In this document: in pieces, positions 53,926 through 61,673 of the stretch
Layout: each line of letters opens with the position of its first letter
How positions within the stretch are numbered: the first letter of the stretch is position 1
DNA from: CAYSWH01 sp964434775
Lineage (GTDB): Bacteria; Patescibacteriota; JACMRA01
Assembly: GCA_964434775.1 (NCBI GenBank)
Contig: CAYSWH010000004.1
Location: 9,817-73,816 of the forward strand
DNA length: 64,000 nt
Direction: 5' to 3'
The notes under the pieces: generated by a model
The model's database searches: none
Told to the model about the DNA's origin: nothing
Seen by the model: only the letters and a program-made list of their open reading frames with translations
Translations under genes and position numbers: made by a program

Positions 53926-53954
53926 TATGGTTTTGAAAAGTAAATCAAGTTTTT

Positions 53955-54683
53955 ATGTTAACAACAATTCAGTCAATCTTAAGAAAGAAAGGAATCAAGT
54001 TGGGTCTTTTATTTAGCCTCACTGCAGTATTTGCACTAACCGCTGCCGGACTTGGAGTTTACTCTTACACTCAAAACGAGCAAGAAGCCAAAGCTCAAAA
54101 TTGGGATATCGTACTTGATTTAAGCAAACCTAAAGATCAGCAGTTTTGTGTTTATGGAAATCCTTTTCCCAAAGATTATAAGGTATCATATTCCTTTAAT
54201 AATAGTACTCCTGTTGAAATTCTAAATCCATATAATTCTGAAACTTACAATGGCATTTGTTTTCCCAACCAACCTGGAAGTGCAAAAGTCCATGTAACTA
54301 CTAATGTTGGGGCGTACGTTTATTCTGAATCCTTTCGAGCAGAAAATAGCACATATAACCGACCTTCATATGAACATTTTGAAGTGAATTTAAATAACCC
54401 TACTGCCGGACAGGTAACCGGAGGAGATCAATATAATCTTAGAGAAAAAATTTACTTTGGTTTGGAGGGGTATAACAACAATCCCAGTCAAGTTGGGAAT
54501 GGACAGGTTTGTGCTTATAACGTTCCGACTGATTCTACCGTTAGATTTTACAACCAAGGTGTTAGTGTAAACGTTCCTGCAAATGGTGGTACAACTGCTT
54601 GTGATACAAACAAACAGGGCAGTTTCTATATCGAAGTTTTTGATAGTAATGGAAATCTTATAAAGAAAGGAACTGTAAGTTAG
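53955..54683 (+). CDS. Secreted/anchored protein with two Cys-motif repeats, paralogue 2
   Basis: 242 residues: membrane helix (about 15-36), unit one beginning DQQFCVYGNPF with a later Cys in NGICFPNQ, unit two beginning GQVCAYNVPTD with a later Cys in TACDTNK, and a C-terminal strand DSNGNLIKKGTVS that parallels the end of paralogue 1. Start ATG 53955 is supported by the parallel N-terminus (TTIQS..KK..K.GLLF.LT). It sits between two terminators, hence its own transcript. Function unknown; surface exposed. Confidence 0.7.
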   Translation: MLTTIQSILRKKGIKLGLLFSLTAVFALTAAGLGVYSYTQNEQEAKAQNWDIVLDLSKPKDQQFCVYGNPFPKDYKVSYSFNNSTPVEILNPYNSETYNGICFPNQPGSAKVHVTTNVGAYVYSESFRAENSTYNRPSYEHFEVNLNNPTAGQVTGGDQYNLREKIYFGLEGYNNNPSQVGNGQVCAYNVPTDSTVRFYNQGVSVNVPANGGTTACDTNKQGSFYIEVFDSNGNLIKKGTVS

Positions 54684-54707
54684 GTATTTAATTCATGTTA
54701 CCATACC

Positions 54708-54730
54708 CGGCTTTTTAGCCGGTTTTTTTT
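54708..54730 (+). terminator. Intrinsic terminator
   Basis: CCGGCT-TTTT-AGCCGG hairpin followed by eight T, directly after the second Cys-repeat gene. Confidence 0.85.
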
Positions 54731-54856
54731 ATACCCGTATCTCAGACATCAACAAGTTTGGAATGTGATTTTGAAAGATGAATCAGCGAATTAGTCTATA
54801 CTGCCAATATCACCAAGCAACCAACTTGACCGAAATGGATAGTTCTGAAATTCTGA

Positions 54857-56377
54857 ATGGTGATGTGTAATCATGTATTTATTGACGATACTGAGAAGGT
54901 TTGCCCCTACCCCGGTCTTTTCCGTAAATGGAAGAGATGGCAAGAGGAAGGTTTGTTGCCAAAAAAATTTGAAAGTTATGATCTGAATTTACCGGTTGAT
55001 GGCACCGGAAAGTGTTTATTTCATTCAAAAAAAAAGGAATTACAAAAAAAATTTTCAAAGTTCTATTCTGAATTAGTCTACTTATCCAATTGGGATAAAG
55101 AAATAGAGGAAATCACCCTGGAAGAGTTGTTTTTCCCCAAAATGCCGCTTATAAAATACAAAAAACCGGCCAGTTTTATCAATTCGCAAACTGCTTTAAG
55201 TGCAAGTTTTAACCTTACTATCTCCGGAAGATTTACCAGAATAAAGGTAGTCCAAGGAATTACAAAAAGAATTATCTTTGATTTATTGTCTGTATCCGAT
55301 ACCTTGGCCTTTGACGGTAAGGATACCGGTGAAATTTCTTTTGGAAACCAAACCGCAGAAAAAATACGAGTTTCCGACGTAAAAATTACAATTCAAAATA
55401 CAGACCTGGGAAAATCGGACTACTCCACTAGAAAGTTTCTCCAGGAAATGGATAAAAATGATCGATTGGAGTTGATCGACTGCGAGTGGAGCGGGCTGGA
55501 GTGGATTATTGATTTTGTGCCAGATTTGGGAAGGAAGCTTTTTTCCAAGAGAATTGAACTGGATGAGAGAACTTTACCTCTGAAAACATTAATCAAACAA
55601 CACCTGGATTTTTTTGAGGAGTTTATAGAATTGACTGAGGGTAAGAAGGTACAAATAAGAGTTACTTCGGAAAACAAGATAATTTACCTAGAGGTTTTTA
55701 GTTTGAACGGAATAACCGGAGAATTAGTTGAGAAAAAGTATAACGAGTATATTAATTATACCTTAGGTGAGGGGGTGGAAACCAAGGAGATTACTTTTGA
55801 TCACAAAATCGATGAAGCTGTCAAAAGCCTAAGCAGAGAACAGATTGCTTATCAAAAAGGTCTTTTCCTGGGTCAAAAAGAAAATTTAGAGAGTTTCAAA
55901 AAAATTATCGTCGACCAAACTCAATTGTTGAGTAAACTTATCGAAAAAACGGGGAACACCGAAATTAATTATTCTAGCCAATCTCTGTCAAACTCCCCCT
56001 ACTCCAACCAATTTTCCGGAGATAGCAACCAACTTACTCAAGATTTTAACCAGAATTATTACGAATTTTCTGAAGAGCTGGCGGAAATTATTAAGTTACT
56101 ACAAGATAAAGGGTTGGATAAAGCAGGAAACGGCCAAGAGATTTTGAACGAACTCAAAGAAGCCAAGAAAACTCAAGACACCGGCCTAATAAAGCGAAGC
56201 ATTAATTCTGCAGGAAAATATTTGTCTGCAACACTCAAAGGTTTAAAACAAGTTGGCCAAACTGCCCAAGACATGGAGAAGATAGGATCTTTTGTAAAAA
56301 AATACTCCCCGCTGCTAAAAAATCTTGGTAGTCAAAATATTTCCGAAATAGAAAAAATAATCTCTCAACTTCTATGA
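54857..56377 (+). CDS. Unknown protein with N-terminal Cys/His motif
   Basis: 506 residues. The N-terminus has MCNHVFIDD, VCPYPGLF and GKCLFHSKKK, a C.H...C...C..H pattern like the small zinc-binding lead of some pentapeptide-repeat and other large bacterial proteins. A beta-rich region follows (about 110-175: NLTISGRFTRIKVVQG, ISFGNQTAEKIRVSDVKI, reminiscent of short beta-helix turns), then helical segments and a coiled-coil C-terminus. No signal or membrane helix. Its TGA stop overlaps the hisA start (ATGA), implying coupled translation. Function unknown. Confidence 0.65.
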   Translation: MVMCNHVFIDDTEKVCPYPGLFRKWKRWQEEGLLPKKFESYDLNLPVDGTGKCLFHSKKKELQKKFSKFYSELVYLSNWDKEIEEITLEELFFPKMPLIKYKKPASFINSQTALSASFNLTISGRFTRIKVVQGITKRIIFDLLSVSDTLAFDGKDTGEISFGNQTAEKIRVSDVKITIQNTDLGKSDYSTRKFLQEMDKNDRLELIDCEWSGLEWIIDFVPDLGRKLFSKRIELDERTLPLKTLIKQHLDFFEEFIELTEGKKVQIRVTSENKIIYLEVFSLNGITGELVEKKYNEYINYTLGEGVETKEITFDHKIDEAVKSLSREQIAYQKGLFLGQKENLESFKKIIVDQTQLLSKLIEKTGNTEINYSSQSLSNSPYSNQFSGDSNQLTQDFNQNYYEFSEELAEIIKLLQDKGLDKAGNGQEILNELKEAKKTQDTGLIKRSINSAGKYLSATLKGLKQVGQTAQDMEKIGSFVKKYSPLLKNLGSQNISEIEKIISQLL

Positions 56378-57156
56378 TTGTAATACCGGCAATAGATATA
56401 ATCGGAGGAAAATGTGTGCGTTTGACACAAGGTGATTATCTGTCCAAAAAAGTCTACAGCTCCAACCCGATTGAAACTGCTAAAAAATTTGAAGAGATCG
56501 GGTTTAAAAACCTTCACCTGGTTGATTTGGACGGGGCTAAACAAGGAAAGGTGGAAAACTATGATATTTTACAAAGAATCTGTAAAGAAACTAACCTCTC
56601 AGTAGATTTTGGTGGAGGAATCAAAACAGAGGAAGATTTAAAAAAAGTTATAGACTTCGGTGCAAAACAGGTCAATCTGGGTAGTATCGCTTACTATGAG
56701 CCGGAAAAGGTTGTAGGATGGATTTCCAAGTTTGGTCGAGACAGGATAATTATAAGCTGTGATGTTAAAAGAGGTGGTGAAATCGGCAAACAAACAAATG
56801 ATTTAAACAATTACAAAATAGCTGTTTCCGGTTGGCAAAGTTCTACAGAAGAAGGCCTTTATGATTTTGTAAATTACTTTTCCAACTACAATCTAAGATA
56901 TGTTACTTGTACGGATATTTCCAGAGATGGCACTTTATCCGGTCCAAATCACTATCTCTACAAGCAACTGAAAAAATCCTTTCCGGAAATAAAAATTACC
57001 GCCAGTGGCGGCATTAAAAATATTCAAGATCTACAAAAACTAAAAGAAGAAAATATTTACGGAGTAATAACCGGAAAAGCAATATATGAGAATAAACTAC
57101 CTCTATCTCAATTGAAGCACTGGAATAACGACAGTTTATCTTCTTGTTTAAACTAA
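56374..57156 (+). CDS. hisA: HisA-type phosphoribosylformimino-AICAR isomerase
   Basis: Isomerises ProFAR to PRFAR, fourth step of histidine synthesis; (beta/alpha)8 barrel. 260 residues. Catalytic Asp in IPAIDIIGGKCVRL and in CTDISRDGTLSGPN, phosphate loops DFGGGIKTEEDL and ASGGIKNIQDL. The HisA-type SCDVKRGGEIG segment is slightly unusual. No other his genes are in the window. It starts inside the stop of the preceding Cys/His-motif gene. HisF or a TrpF-like role is less likely from the motifs. Confidence 0.9.
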   Translation: MIVIPAIDIIGGKCVRLTQGDYLSKKVYSSNPIETAKKFEEIGFKNLHLVDLDGAKQGKVENYDILQRICKETNLSVDFGGGIKTEEDLKKVIDFGAKQVNLGSIAYYEPEKVVGWISKFGRDRIIISCDVKRGGEIGKQTNDLNNYKIAVSGWQSSTEEGLYDFVNYFSNYNLRYVTCTDISRDGTLSGPNHYLYKQLKKSFPEIKITASGGIKNIQDLQKLKEENIYGVITGKAIYENKLPLSQLKHWNNDSLSSCLN

Positions 57157-57309
57157 TAACCGGACCGTATAGCCTTGCTCACTTTCATCGTCTTCTCCAC
57201 GAGTAAAAGTATTAAAAGCAATTAGTATACTTACAAGAAGTATTAGAGCTAAAGCTACTCCTATAGCTATTAGATTACGTCGATTTAGAGCCTTTTTGAT
57301 CTTTTTCAT
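57148..57309 (-). CDS. Micro membrane protein (53 residues)
   Basis: ATG at 57309: basic lead (MKKIKKALNRRN), one hydrophobic helix (LIAIGVALALILLVSILIAF) and a short acidic tail (RGEDDESEQ). No SD. It starts 24 nt after the tRNA-Ser 3' end on the same strand and its end overlaps hisA by 9 bp, tail to tail. The positive-in/helix/acidic-out design is that of a real membrane peptide, but no homologue is known to me. Confidence 0.45.
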   Translation of the reverse strand: MKKIKKALNRRNLIAIGVALALILLVSILIAFNTFTRGEDDESEQGYTVRLLV

Positions 57310-57333
57310 GGAAGAAAGAAAAATGGTGACTTC

Positions 57334-57421
57334 TGGCGGAAGTGGAGAGATTCGAACTCTCGAGGGCGTGAACCCAACCGGTTTTCAAGACCGGCGCCAT
57401 AGACCGCTAGGCGACACTTCC
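57334..57421 (-). tRNA. tRNA-Ser (anticodon UGA)
   Basis: Minus-strand sequence begins GGAAGTGTCGCCTAGC, has anticodon stem/loop CCGGT-CTTGAAA-ACCGG with TGA anticodon, a long variable arm typical of tRNA-Ser, T-loop GTTCGAATC and acceptor end CACTTCC-G-CCA with CCA encoded. Reads UCA-family Ser codons. A TTGACA (about 57461-57456 minus) with a TAGACT-like box 15 bp later is a possible promoter. Confidence 0.95.
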
Positions 57422-57605
57422 ACAGAAAAAAGTCTATGTTTTCTTCTCTTTTGTCAAATTTACCAGCCAAAAGAAACTTTGATAAACATTACAAACATAT
57501 ACTTATAAAAGATCACTTAATAATTTCATCAATGATTTTATTTTTTATTACTGACCAAGCTGCTTGACCTTATCTTAGTTTATAAATTTGATATATAGTC
57601 TATCA

Positions 57606-57770
57606 GAATATAACCTATACACCTGTCACGGCGAACTTGTTTCGGAATCCCTTCGAAGATAGATCCTGAAATAAATTCAGGATGACTACTTGAGGCAAGT
57701 AAGGATGACCGCTTGGCAAGTGACGGAGTGGAATTTGAAAATGTCTAGGTTTAAGAAAGGTTAGCTATAT
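57606..57770 (+). repeat. Dispersed intergenic repeat, copy 3
   Basis: Same block order as copy 1: AACCTATACACCTGTCACGG, GAACTTGTTTC, ATCCTGAAATAAATTCAGG with ATGAC, GCTTGGCAAGTGACGGAG, AAATGTCTAGG, TTTAAG and TAGCTAT. Slightly longer inner spacer (CTACTTGAGGCAAGTAAGG). Confidence 0.8.
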
Positions 57771-57806
57771 TGTAATACTATTGATTAACCAATTTTATTT
57801 TTAAAA

Positions 57807-57925
57807 AGAAAAAAGCGGCATAAGCCGCTAAAATTTTTGGGATCTCCCCGAGAGTTTTATCTCTGCGAGAAGATCAAAAGGAGAACAAACACAAACAACT
57901 TGCAGCTGCAATTAAACAACTGCGA
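57807..57925 (-). ncRNA. Candidate small structured RNA, about 118 nt
   Basis: A stand-alone unit on the minus strand: promoter TTGACA/17/TTTACT (57959-57931), predicted start near 57925, a hairpin around GCAGTT...AGCTGC near the 5' end, a long hairpin at 57875-57841 (ten base pairs, one bulge, four more, loop ATAAAA), and a terminator AGCGGC-TTAT-GCCGCT + T-run (57829-57806). It contains a 20-codon hydrophobic frame starting with TTG at 57919 and ending at 57857, so a leader or toxin peptide is an alternative. Not recognisable as tmRNA, SRP RNA or RNase P; 6S-like RNA cannot be excluded. Confidence 0.6.
57814..57829 (-). terminator. Intrinsic terminator of the candidate small RNA
   Basis: AGCGGC TTAT GCCGCT stem-loop, followed on the minus strand by TTTTTTCTTTTT. 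Confidence 0.8.
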
Positions 57926-58165
57926 ATCTGAGTAAACAAAAAATTTTTATTCTTGTCAAGTAATTAATTGTTTTTTCTTGTTACTTCTTTTTTCCTTGAA
58001 TTAGGGGTTTTTTAGAAATACTTTTATTAAAAGCATGTCTTTTTAGCATTTATTTTTTTTAAAGAGAGGATTTGAGGATTTTTTTAACCTTAACCCTATA
58101 AAATTCAAAGTAATTGTTAACTTGATAAGTTCTACAAGAAAAGAAAACCAAAAATTTTAGCGGCT
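57823..58165. repeat. 18-bp inverted repeat around the small RNA region
   Basis: AGCCGCTAAAATTTTTGG at 57823-57840 and its exact reverse complement at 58148-58165 enclose 307 bp that hold the small RNA promoter and most of the RNA. The AT-rich inner part beyond the promoter shows no gene. Could be ends of a small decayed element or a duplicated transcript end. Confidence 0.6.
57931..57959 (-). promoter_or_regulatory. Promoter of the candidate small RNA
   Basis: On the minus strand TTGACA (57959-57954), 17 bp, TTTACT (57936-57931). Nothing but the small RNA lies between it and the terminator. Confidence 0.65.
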
Positions 58166-58192
58166 AAAATCAATTAACATGTAATCTATATC

Positions 58193-59494
58193 CTATTTCA
58201 AATTATAAAGACCTTTTAGATAACTGGTAAGCTGTGCCCTGGGAAGCGTCTTTTGTTTACCCGAATGCATATCTTTGACCGAAACTGTAGACTCTTTTAC
58301 CTCTCCTTCTCCTTGGATCAACACAAGGGGAATATTCTTTTTATCTGCATATTTAAGCTGCTTATTTAGTTTAGCTTCGTCAAAATAAATTTCAGCATTC
58401 AAGCCTGCCAGTTGCACCTCACTAAGTAAAGTTAGGTTAGGCCGCAAATATTCTCTGCCGAAATTGACTATCATTATCTGTGAGTTTAATTCAACTCTCT
58501 CTAAAAGATTCAATTCCTCCAGGGCAGATATAATCCGATCAAAACCAAAAGCTACTCCCACTGCCCCAAACTGTTGTTTGATAAACATAGAAGTCAAATC
58601 ATCGTATCGTCCCCCTGCACAAACAGCTCCAATATCAGCTTCCGGTAAAAAAACTTCCCAAATAATGCCGGTATAATAATCCAGACCCCTAGCTAAACCG
58701 GGATCAAAAACAAGTGTTTCTTTAGGAATATCAAAAGATGCGGCAATTTCCAAGAAATTTTCAATATCCTCGGTATCAAAACTGGCTAAATTCTTGATTT
58801 TATCTTCGTTGCTCCCTTCGAAGCCAATAAGCTCAACCAAATTATCTACAAAATTATTTCCTGGAAAAGATTGGTCTAACTCACTCTTCACACTTTCTAA
58901 TCCAATTTTATCCAGCTTGTCGATTATTCGAATAACACTTGCGTAATCACTTTCCAAAACCCCTAAAGATTCCAGTACGCTATTAATCAACTTTCTGCTG
59001 TTAAACTTAATTTGGTACTTTTTGAAACCTAGCTCTGTAAATATCTTGGACATTAATTTGGTAATCTCCCCTTCTGCCAATAAGCTGTCACTTCCCACAA
59101 TATCCACATCACACTGGTAAAATTCTCTATACCTTCCCTTGGCAGGCTTATCAGCCCTCCAAACTCTGGAAATCTGATATCTTTTAAATGGTAGAGGTAG
59201 ATGCTGATAATTGGCAGCAAAAAGTCTAGCAAACGGAACAGTCTGGTCATATCTCAAGGCCAATTTTCGCCCCCCAAAATCATCGAACTGGTAAACTAAT
59301 TTGGACGCCTCTTCACCGTATTTTCCAAGCAAGGTTTCAGCGTATTCAATGACAGGGGTTTCTATTGTGTCATAGCCGAAACTTATAAAAACACTCTTCA
59401 TCTTTTCCATGACGTAATTTCTTTTTGATAGCTCCTCAGGCAAGAAATCTCTAGTTCCTTTTGGTATTCTCGGTTCAATTATTTTTGAAGTCAT
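58193..59494 (-). CDS. hisS: Histidyl-tRNA synthetase
   Basis: Charges tRNA-His. 433 residues from ATG 59494 (MTSKIIEPRIPKGTRDFLPEE), the family start; the frame is open back to 59551 but without support. Motif 1 region IETPVIEYAETLLGK, motif 2 RADKPAKGRYREFYQCDVDI, histidine-binding GLARGLDYYTG and motif 3 GVAFGFDRI, then the anticodon-binding domain. No T-box or other leader element seen upstream. Firm. Confidence 0.96.
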   Translation of the reverse strand: MTSKIIEPRIPKGTRDFLPEELSKRNYVMEKMKSVFISFGYDTIETPVIEYAETLLGKYGEEASKLVYQFDDFGGRKLALRYDQTVPFARLFAANYQHLPLPFKRYQISRVWRADKPAKGRYREFYQCDVDIVGSDSLLAEGEITKLMSKIFTELGFKKYQIKFNSRKLINSVLESLGVLESDYASVIRIIDKLDKIGLESVKSELDQSFPGNNFVDNLVELIGFEGSNEDKIKNLASFDTEDIENFLEIAASFDIPKETLVFDPGLARGLDYYTGIIWEVFLPEADIGAVCAGGRYDDLTSMFIKQQFGAVGVAFGFDRIISALEELNLLERVELNSQIMIVNFGREYLRPNLTLLSEVQLAGLNAEIYFDEAKLNKQLKYADKKNIPLVLIQGEGEVKESTVSVKDMHSGKQKTLPRAQLTSYLKGLYNLK

Positions 59495-59676
59495 ATTTTT
59501 GATACTTATTTGAAATAAACATAGGATTACTTTTTCTTGAAAAAGCGTCAAGGTTTGACAATTTAGGGTACCTTAATTAAATTGACTGCTATCATAACAA
59601 TAAATAATAATCAGTAACAGTATTTTCCTTAATTAAAACTACACAACACACAAAAACAATTCTAAAAAACCTTTAA

Positions 59677-60285
59677 ATGTCCATTATAATTCTTTTATTC
59701 TTGCTAAACGGTGTTAACTCCGTCAAAAGGTCTATTTCCTACTTAAGCGGAATGATTTTGGCACACATAGTCTTGGGTGTTCCTATTATTTTAGGTATTG
59801 AAGCTGCTTCTCAAGGTTTTATTGAGATTCATAATACTTTAACTTACATAGCCTGCTTGCTGATCGGCCTAGGATTTATCGCCTTTGGTTTGCACAAGGT
59901 TTTTAAGACCAAAAAAGAAGACAGTGACGAATTCTTGCATAAAATACCCAACTCTCTAGATTTATTCGCAGCGTTTCTCTTGGGGTGTCTTTTGACTTTT
60001 GCCGATATCCCCGGAATCTTTGTATTCGGAGCCATTATCGCCGTTTTTGGAAATCTGATTGGTGATAATTTGATTCTGGGATTCCTTTCCTTGATAATTT
60101 CTACAATTGTATACCTTATTCCTTTATTTGCAGTTTTTGTTGTAGGAGCTATGATGAAAGATAAAATCCCGACTATTGAGTCAAAGCTTAAAAGGTTCAT
60201 CAAACATGGAGACGAACTTTTAATTCCGGCCAGCATTTTGTTTGGTTTAAGCTTTTTGTTGTATAGTACTTGGGGATTAATCTAA
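59677..60285 (+). CDS. LysE/GAP-like six-helix membrane transporter
   Basis: 202 residues, six hydrophobic helices, with a charged loop after helix three (HKVFKTKKEDSDE). The pattern of a short first helix, SYLSGMILAHIVLGVP, then GLGFIAFGLHKV and a C-terminal LLYSTWGLI resembles the GAP (Sap/LysE superfamily) proteins that export small molecules or lipids. Motifs are weak. It may pair with the MarR gene 99 bp downstream, which has its own promoter. Confidence 0.5.
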   Translation: MSIIILLFLLNGVNSVKRSISYLSGMILAHIVLGVPIILGIEAASQGFIEIHNTLTYIACLLIGLGFIAFGLHKVFKTKKEDSDEFLHKIPNSLDLFAAFLLGCLLTFADIPGIFVFGAIIAVFGNLIGDNLILGFLSLIISTIVYLIPLFAVFVVGAMMKDKIPTIESKLKRFIKHGDELLIPASILFGLSFLLYSTWGLI

Positions 60286-60332
60286 AAAGAGGAAGGTTAT
60301 GTTTTTCTTTTTACTGATGTAAACAGCAAATA

Positions 60333-60361
60333 TTGACAATTTAAGTTAAGAAATTTAACAT
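60333..60361 (+). promoter_or_regulatory. Promoter of the MarR gene
   Basis: TTGACA at 60333-60338, 17-bp spacer, TAACAT at 60356-60361; ATG at 60385, leader only about 17 nt without SD. Confidence 0.6.
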
Positions 60362-60384
60362 TATTTGGCCTTGAATAATTAATT

Positions 60385-60843
60385 ATGAAAGACAGTAATT
60401 TTCTAGCACTTGTAGATGATTTTCACCGTGTGATAAACAAAATGCAAATTCTGGAAAAAAAATCAAAGACTTTTTCCGACGGTCTCGTCTTACATATGAG
60501 TGCGGTCCATACGGTTTACGAGATTGGACGAAATAAATCATTAAATGTGACTGAACTAGCCAGAATCATGGCTATCAGCAAGGGAGCCGTTTCCCAGATG
60601 GTGAATAAACTGGAAAAGAAGGAGGTAATAGGAAGGTTTAAAAAGCCTTCCAACGAAAAAGAGGTTTATTTTAGACTAACAAAAAAAGGCAAATCAGTGT
60701 ACACAGAACATGAAAAATTTCATGTAAAAATGTATCAGGACCTTCTTGATTCATTAGACGGGAAAGATTCGCGTAAGTTTAAAGAGTTTATTAAAATCAT
60801 GGATATACTCGAATGTAATTTGGATAAATATATCAATACTTAG
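60385..60843 (+). CDS. MarR-family transcriptional regulator
   Basis: 152 residues. Winged helix: KSLNVTELARIMAISKGAVSQMVNKLEKKEVIGRFKKPSNEKEVYFRLTKKGKSVY is spread over about 50-110 in the standard helix-turn-helix and wing order. N- and C-terminal helices form the dimer interface. Usually a repressor released by a small ligand. Its targets may be the adjacent transporter or lepB genes; no operator palindrome was identified. Confidence 0.9.
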   Translation: MKDSNFLALVDDFHRVINKMQILEKKSKTFSDGLVLHMSAVHTVYEIGRNKSLNVTELARIMAISKGAVSQMVNKLEKKEVIGRFKKPSNEKEVYFRLTKKGKSVYTEHEKFHVKMYQDLLDSLDGKDSRKFKEFIKIMDILECNLDKYINT

Positions 60844-60888
60844 CATATTTTGACCCGTAACTTAGTTATTATCCGATTAGAATGCTTA

Positions 60889-60917
60889 TTGACAGTAATC
60901 GGGATTTATATTTAATA
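60889..60917 (+). promoter_or_regulatory. Promoter of lepB
   Basis: TTGACA at 60889-60894, 17-bp spacer, TTAATA at 60912-60917; ATG at 60976. Confidence 0.55.
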
Positions 60918-60975
60918 AGAAATATGTAAACATGACAAAAATATAAAATAAATATTGGATCAATATAACATTGAA

Positions 60976-61662
60976 ATGAGTACAAGTGTGAATTTCGAAA
61001 ACACAATCCGTGATAAGGAAATTAAAAAAAGAATAAAACCTACTCTTTTACAGGAGCTAATAGAATATCTATTCTACTTTTTAGAAATTTTTGTTTTTGT
61101 TTCTCTAATCTATTTCTTCATTAAGACAAGTCTGTACAACAAAATTACGATTGCCGGTCTTTCTATGTATCCCACGTTTAATGACTATGAAGAAAATCCG
61201 AACAAAAGAGACTTAATCTACATTGACTTGCTTACTCCAAAATTTAGCGAATACAGAAGAGGTGATGTTGTTGTTCTTTTATCGGCTCCCAAGCCTGACG
61301 GTAAGAGAGAATTATATATTAAAAGAGTGATCGGTTTACCTGGAGAAACCATAATTTTTGATAAAGGAGAGGTTATTATTAAAAATGAAAAATATCCTGA
61401 AGGAGTGACTCTAATTGAAAGTTACTTGCCTCCGGATGTAAAAACCTACAAAGAATTGACTTTTGATAAAGGGAGATACGAAGAGAGATCACTTGAAGAG
61501 GATGAATTTTATGTAATAGGCGATAATAGACCGGGAAGTTCAGATTCCAGAGTCTTTGGGCCCGTACCCAGGGAATATATTATCGGTAGACAATTTTATA
61601 GGCTAACACCTGAGGAAAAAGCCGGCTGGTTTACTTTGCCTGAATATAACATATCTAATTAA
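60976..61662 (+). CDS. lepB: Signal peptidase I
   Basis: Cleaves signal peptides of exported proteins at the outer membrane face of the cytoplasmic membrane. 228 residues from ATG 60976 (a TTG at 60955 is less likely). One membrane helix (about 32-55), catalytic Ser in GLSMYPTF, catalytic Lys in YIKRVIGLPGE, and GDNRPGSSDSRVFGPV near the end. Followed after 11 bp by a FemAB-like gene, so an envelope operon. Serves the SecA substrates encoded in this window. Confidence 0.95.
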   Translation: MSTSVNFENTIRDKEIKKRIKPTLLQELIEYLFYFLEIFVFVSLIYFFIKTSLYNKITIAGLSMYPTFNDYEENPNKRDLIYIDLLTPKFSEYRRGDVVVLLSAPKPDGKRELYIKRVIGLPGETIIFDKGEVIIKNEKYPEGVTLIESYLPPDVKTYKELTFDKGRYEERSLEEDEFYVIGDNRPGSSDSRVFGPVPREYIIGRQFYRLTPEEKAGWFTLPEYNISN

Positions 61663-61673
61663 AAACTTAAATT

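Noticed and set aside
57296..57508. 70-codon plus-strand frame across the tRNA-Ser gene
   Set aside because: It is the complement of a well-formed tRNA; the frame is accidental.
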